DNA from: Thermodesulfovibrionia bacterium
Lineage (GTDB): Bacteria; Nitrospirota; Thermodesulfovibrionia; UBA6902
Reading direction: 5' to 3'
Length of the DNA: 7,312 nt
Assembly: GCA_947258735.1 (NCBI GenBank)
Contig: CAMYJJ010000146.1
Coordinates: 1 to 7,312, forward strand
The position numbers and the translations under genes are program-made. Position 1 is the stretch's first letter; every line of letters begins with the position of its first letter. The notes beneath the pieces were generated by a model. It did no database searches. It saw only the letters and a program-made list of their open reading frames with translations, and had not been told where the DNA came from. Of this stretch, positions 5,360 to 7,312 are shown in pieces.

Positions 5360-5893
5360 ATGATACAGAATGTCTTTATTAAAATTGCTCTCCCAGTACT
5401 CACCCTGATGTGTGTCATGTTTCTGTTTGTTGGGAACACAGCATACGGGCTCCACCCTTTACCCCTTGATACGAATATCGGTCAAAAGGCCCCTGTTTTT
5501 GAGCTTCAGGATCTTTCAGACACAAAGGTCTCCCTTGATTCGTTTAAGGGAAAGCCCGTACTTTTGAATTTCTGGGCCACATGGTGTCCGTACTGCAGGA
5601 AGGAACGTGCACATCTGAATAAATTGCACGATGATTACAAGCATAAGGGCCTGGTCATAATATCAGTTTCTTCAGACAGGTCCGTGAAGAAACTTAAAAA
5701 ATTTATGGCAGATACACCTTCTGAATTCATCGTCCTTTCTGACAGCGATGGCAAGGTCTCGACTTCATATAATATACGGGGACTGCCTTCTTCTTTGCTG
5801 ATAGACCGCGAAGGAATAATAAAATATAAGTTTACCGGATTCAGGGAATGGAACAGTGACTCGTCAAGAAAGCTTATCGAATCACTGTTTTAG
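5360..5893 (+). CDS. TlpA/ResA-like exported thioredoxin-fold protein
   Basis: A thiol-disulfide oxidoreductase of the TlpA/ResA/AhpC-TSA type, expected on the periplasmic side, where such proteins reduce or exchange disulfides, for example in apocytochrome c maturation. With the ATG at 5360 it has 177 residues: a signal peptide or anchor (hydrophobic 9-25, possible cleavage after AYG near 30), GQKAPVFELQDL (41-52), the active site WCPYC (Cys76, Cys79) after NFWAT, and the cis-Pro loop GLPSS (Pro143), where the usual form is GxPxx, followed by LIDREG. A GTG at 5339 in frame would add seven residues before the signal; neither start has a well-spaced ribosome binding site, though AGGTGG occurs at 5337-5342. 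The gap after it carries the gcvH promoter, so the genes are probably separate units. Partner unknown. Confidence 0.88.
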   Translation: MIQNVFIKIALPVLTLMCVMFLFVGNTAYGLHPLPLDTNIGQKAPVFELQDLSDTKVSLDSFKGKPVLLNFWATWCPYCRKERAHLNKLHDDYKHKGLVIISVSSDRSVKKLKKFMADTPSEFIVLSDSDGKVSTSYNIRGLPSSLLIDREGIIKYKFTGFREWNSDSSRKLIESLF

Positions 5894-5908
5894 CATCAGT
5901 ATCTATTC

Positions 5909-5937
5909 TTGACAAAATATCTTTCTATGATTAGAAT
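5909..5937 (+). promoter_or_regulatory. Near-consensus sigma-70 promoter of gcvH-lpd
   Basis: TTGACA (5909-5914, perfect) and TAGAAT (5932-5937, 5/6) are separated by exactly 17 bases. Transcription would start near 5944, giving a leader of about 53 bases. That leader is too short for a glycine riboswitch. Confidence 0.75.
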
Positions 5938-5984
5938 TTCACTCACCTTTTATAGTGTAAAAAAACAAAACTTTTAAGACGTAA

Positions 5985-5990
5985 GGGAGG
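5985..5990 (+). promoter_or_regulatory. Strong ribosome binding site of gcvH
   Basis: GGGAGG, part of a longer purine run, stands 6 bases before the ATG at 5997 and settles the start. Confidence 0.85.
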
Positions 5991-5996
5991 GAGAAA

Positions 5997-6392
5997 ATGT
6001 ATCCTGATGATATTAAATATCACAAAGAGCACACATGGGCCAGGGTAGATGGCAATAAGGCAACCATCGGCATTACCTTTTATGCACAGGAGACGCTTGG
6101 AGACATTGTCTACATTGATGAACCTGAAATTGATTCCTCTACAGAAGCCGGAATTGAACTTACACAGATTGAATCAACAAAAGCCACGTCAGCCGTGATC
6201 AGTCCTGTGAGTGGAAAAATTCTTCAGTTTAATGAAGGCCTTGGTGATGCTCCTGAAATTATTAATGAAGATCCGTACGGCAAAGGCTGGGTAGCAGTCA
6301 TTGAGCTTGAGGATGAATCAGAACTTGATAAACTGCTGGATGCCGGAGCATATGAGAAATATGTAGATGAAGAGATGAAGGACACGGAATGA
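5997..6392 (+). CDS. gcvH: Glycine cleavage system H-like lipoyl protein
   Basis: A 131-residue lipoyl carrier protein of normal GcvH length. In glycine cleavage, the lipoyl arm takes the aminomethyl group from the P protein, passes it to the T protein and is reoxidised by the L protein. Visible: YHKEHTWARV near the N-terminus (8-17), GITFYAQETLGDIVYID (25-41), the lipoylation site IESTKA with Lys62, PVSGKI (70-75), the helix NEGLGDAPEIINEDPYGKGW, and the C-terminal YVDEE. Most GcvH proteins read ESVKAxSD at the lipoyl site; ESTKATSAV here is a variant. The gene has its own promoter and strong ribosome binding site, and its stop overlaps the lpd start. No gcvP or gcvT is in the window, so it may instead be a GcvH paralogue such as the lipoate-binding LbpA of sulfur-oxidising Hdr systems. 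The family is certain, the pathway is not. Confidence 0.93.
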   Translation: MYPDDIKYHKEHTWARVDGNKATIGITFYAQETLGDIVYIDEPEIDSSTEAGIELTQIESTKATSAVISPVSGKILQFNEGLGDAPEIINEDPYGKGWVAVIELEDESELDKLLDAGAYEKYVDEEMKDTE

Positions 6393-7312
6393 AGATTACG
6401 GTATTGGGAGCAGGACCCGGTGGGTATGTTGCTGCAATAAAGGCTGCCCAGTTAGGCGCTGAAGTGACAGTTATTGAAGATGGAGAGGTGGGAGGGACCT
6501 GTCTTAACTGGGGATGCATTCCTACAAAGACACTAATTGCATCAGCGGAAGTCCTGCATAAAGCCAGAAACGCCAGGAATTTTGGTCTTGAACTTGACGG
6601 CACAATTACTCCCAATATAGAAAAGATAGTTGAAAGAAAGAACAAGGTCGTGAGCACACAGATAAAGGGTATACGGGGACTCTTTAAGTCATGGGGGGTC
6701 ACCCTCGTTGAGGGAAGGGGTGTTATCACCGGACCAAAGAAGATACAGGTGACGCTCAGGGACGGTTCAACCCTGGATATCGATACAGATAAAATAATCA
6801 TTGCAACCGGATCACGGCCGGCGCAGATACCTGTGTTCCCTTTTGACGGCAAAAGAATCCTGTCCAGTGATAACGCTATAAACCCTGATTCCATACCGGG
6901 CAGTCTCCTGATAGTAGGGGCCGGAGTAATAGGATGTGAGTTTGCTTTCATCTACAGGGAATTTGGCGCTGATGTGACCATGGTTGAAATGATGCCGAAT
7001 GCAGTCTCTACTGAAGATGAAGAGATTTCACAGATACTGGAACGGGAACTCAAGAAAAACAAGATCAAGCTCCTTACCAATACAAGTGTAGATAACGTGG
7101 ATGTAAAAGATGATGGTGTCACGGTACAGCTTTCCAGTGGAAAGACGATAGAGGCGGAAAAGGTGCTTGTTTCCATCGGGCGTGCAGTGAACAGCGAAAA
7201 CATGGGTCTGGAGGAGGTCGGGGTGAACCGGGGAGGGCGTGGTGAGATCATTGTCGATGATAAAATGCAGACCAATGTTGAAGGCATTTATGCAATCGGT
7301 GATGTTATTGGC
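6389..7312 (+). CDS. lpd: Dihydrolipoamide dehydrogenase, 3' partial
   Basis: The first 308 codons of a flavoprotein that reoxidises dihydrolipoyl groups with NAD+. It runs open to the right edge, so the dimerisation domain with its HxHPT motif is not seen. Motifs in order: FAD-binding GAGPGGY (7-13), the redox-active site GGTCLNWGCIPTK with Cys38 and Cys43 (35-47), ATGSRP (139-144), NAD-binding GAGVIG (177-182), SIGR, and the second FAD motif starting YAIGD (301-305). The active disulfide is of the canonical CLNxGC form. Its ATG overlaps the gcvH stop as ATGA (6389-6392), so translation is likely coupled and the pair forms one operon; this supports GcvH as its substrate. Confidence in Lpd over another member of the superfamily rests on the active-site form and the gcvH link. 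Confidence 0.92.
   Translation, partial: MKITVLGAGPGGYVAAIKAAQLGAEVTVIEDGEVGGTCLNWGCIPTKTLIASAEVLHKARNARNFGLELDGTITPNIEKIVERKNKVVSTQIKGIRGLFKSWGVTLVEGRGVITGPKKIQVTLRDGSTLDIDTDKIIIATGSRPAQIPVFPFDGKRILSSDNAINPDSIPGSLLIVGAGVIGCEFAFIYREFGADVTMVEMMPNAVSTEDEEISQILERELKKNKIKLLTNTSVDNVDVKDDGVTVQLSSGKTIEAEKVLVSIGRAVNSENMGLEEVGVNRGGRGEIIVDDKMQTNVEGIYAIGDVIG

Noticed and set aside
5944..5996. Glycine riboswitch before gcvH
   Set aside because: The leader from the predicted promoter is only about 53 bases and no tandem aptamer-like structure is visible.
6298..7287. Two long minus-strand ORFs at the right end
   Set aside because: They are antisense to lpd, which shows FAD, disulfide and NAD motifs in its + frame; the Ser/Thr/Pro-rich content is typical of a shadow.

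Overview
The window reads as ordinary bacterial chromosome of moderate GC, with protein genes, a tRNA and every promoter I could place on the + strand. Both ends cut through a flavoprotein gene. The mix of an arsenite methyltransferase, a MerA/Lpd-type flavoprotein, a DUF3047 protein, a TlpA-type thioredoxin and a gcvH-lpd pair, together with several intergenic repeats, would suit an anaerobic or micro-aerophilic Nitrospirota or Desulfobacterota-like bacterium. That placement is inference from gene content only and is weak. No phage, plasmid, CRISPR or transposase gene is visible.

Left part (1-3152): the 3' part of a MerA/Lpd-like pyridine nucleotide-disulfide oxidoreductase is followed by arsM, with all four cysteines of the family and a CC tail, and then by a secreted or lipid-anchored DUF3047 protein. 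The gaps before and after arsM are each filled by an array of a degenerate 7-base repeat (consensus about RTRACGA) in the same orientation, so arsM sits between direct repeats like a cassette.

Middle (3153-5003): a 24-bp perfect inverted repeat of REP/MITE type lies before a ZIP-family metal transporter whose TM4 motif has Asp where classical ZIPs have His. Next come a tRNA-Leu(CAA) with its own promoter and a TerB-like protein. The following 237-base gap holds a 139-bp nested inverted-repeat element and a separate hairpin.

Right part (5004-7312): a 68-residue Nfu-like protein with four cysteines, possibly on a leaderless mRNA; an exported TlpA/ResA-like thioredoxin; and a gcvH-lpd operon with a near-consensus promoter, strong ribosome binding site and ATGA start/stop overlap. 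GcvH and Lpd work together: Lpd reoxidises the dihydrolipoyl arm of the H protein. Whether they serve glycine cleavage or another lipoyl-dependent system depends on genes beyond the right edge.

No single element is clearly a new system. The most unusual points are the paired heptamer arrays around arsM, the four-cysteine mini-Nfu, the atypical ZIP motifs and the divergent lipoyl motif of GcvH. No gene-free stretch exceeds 300 bases.
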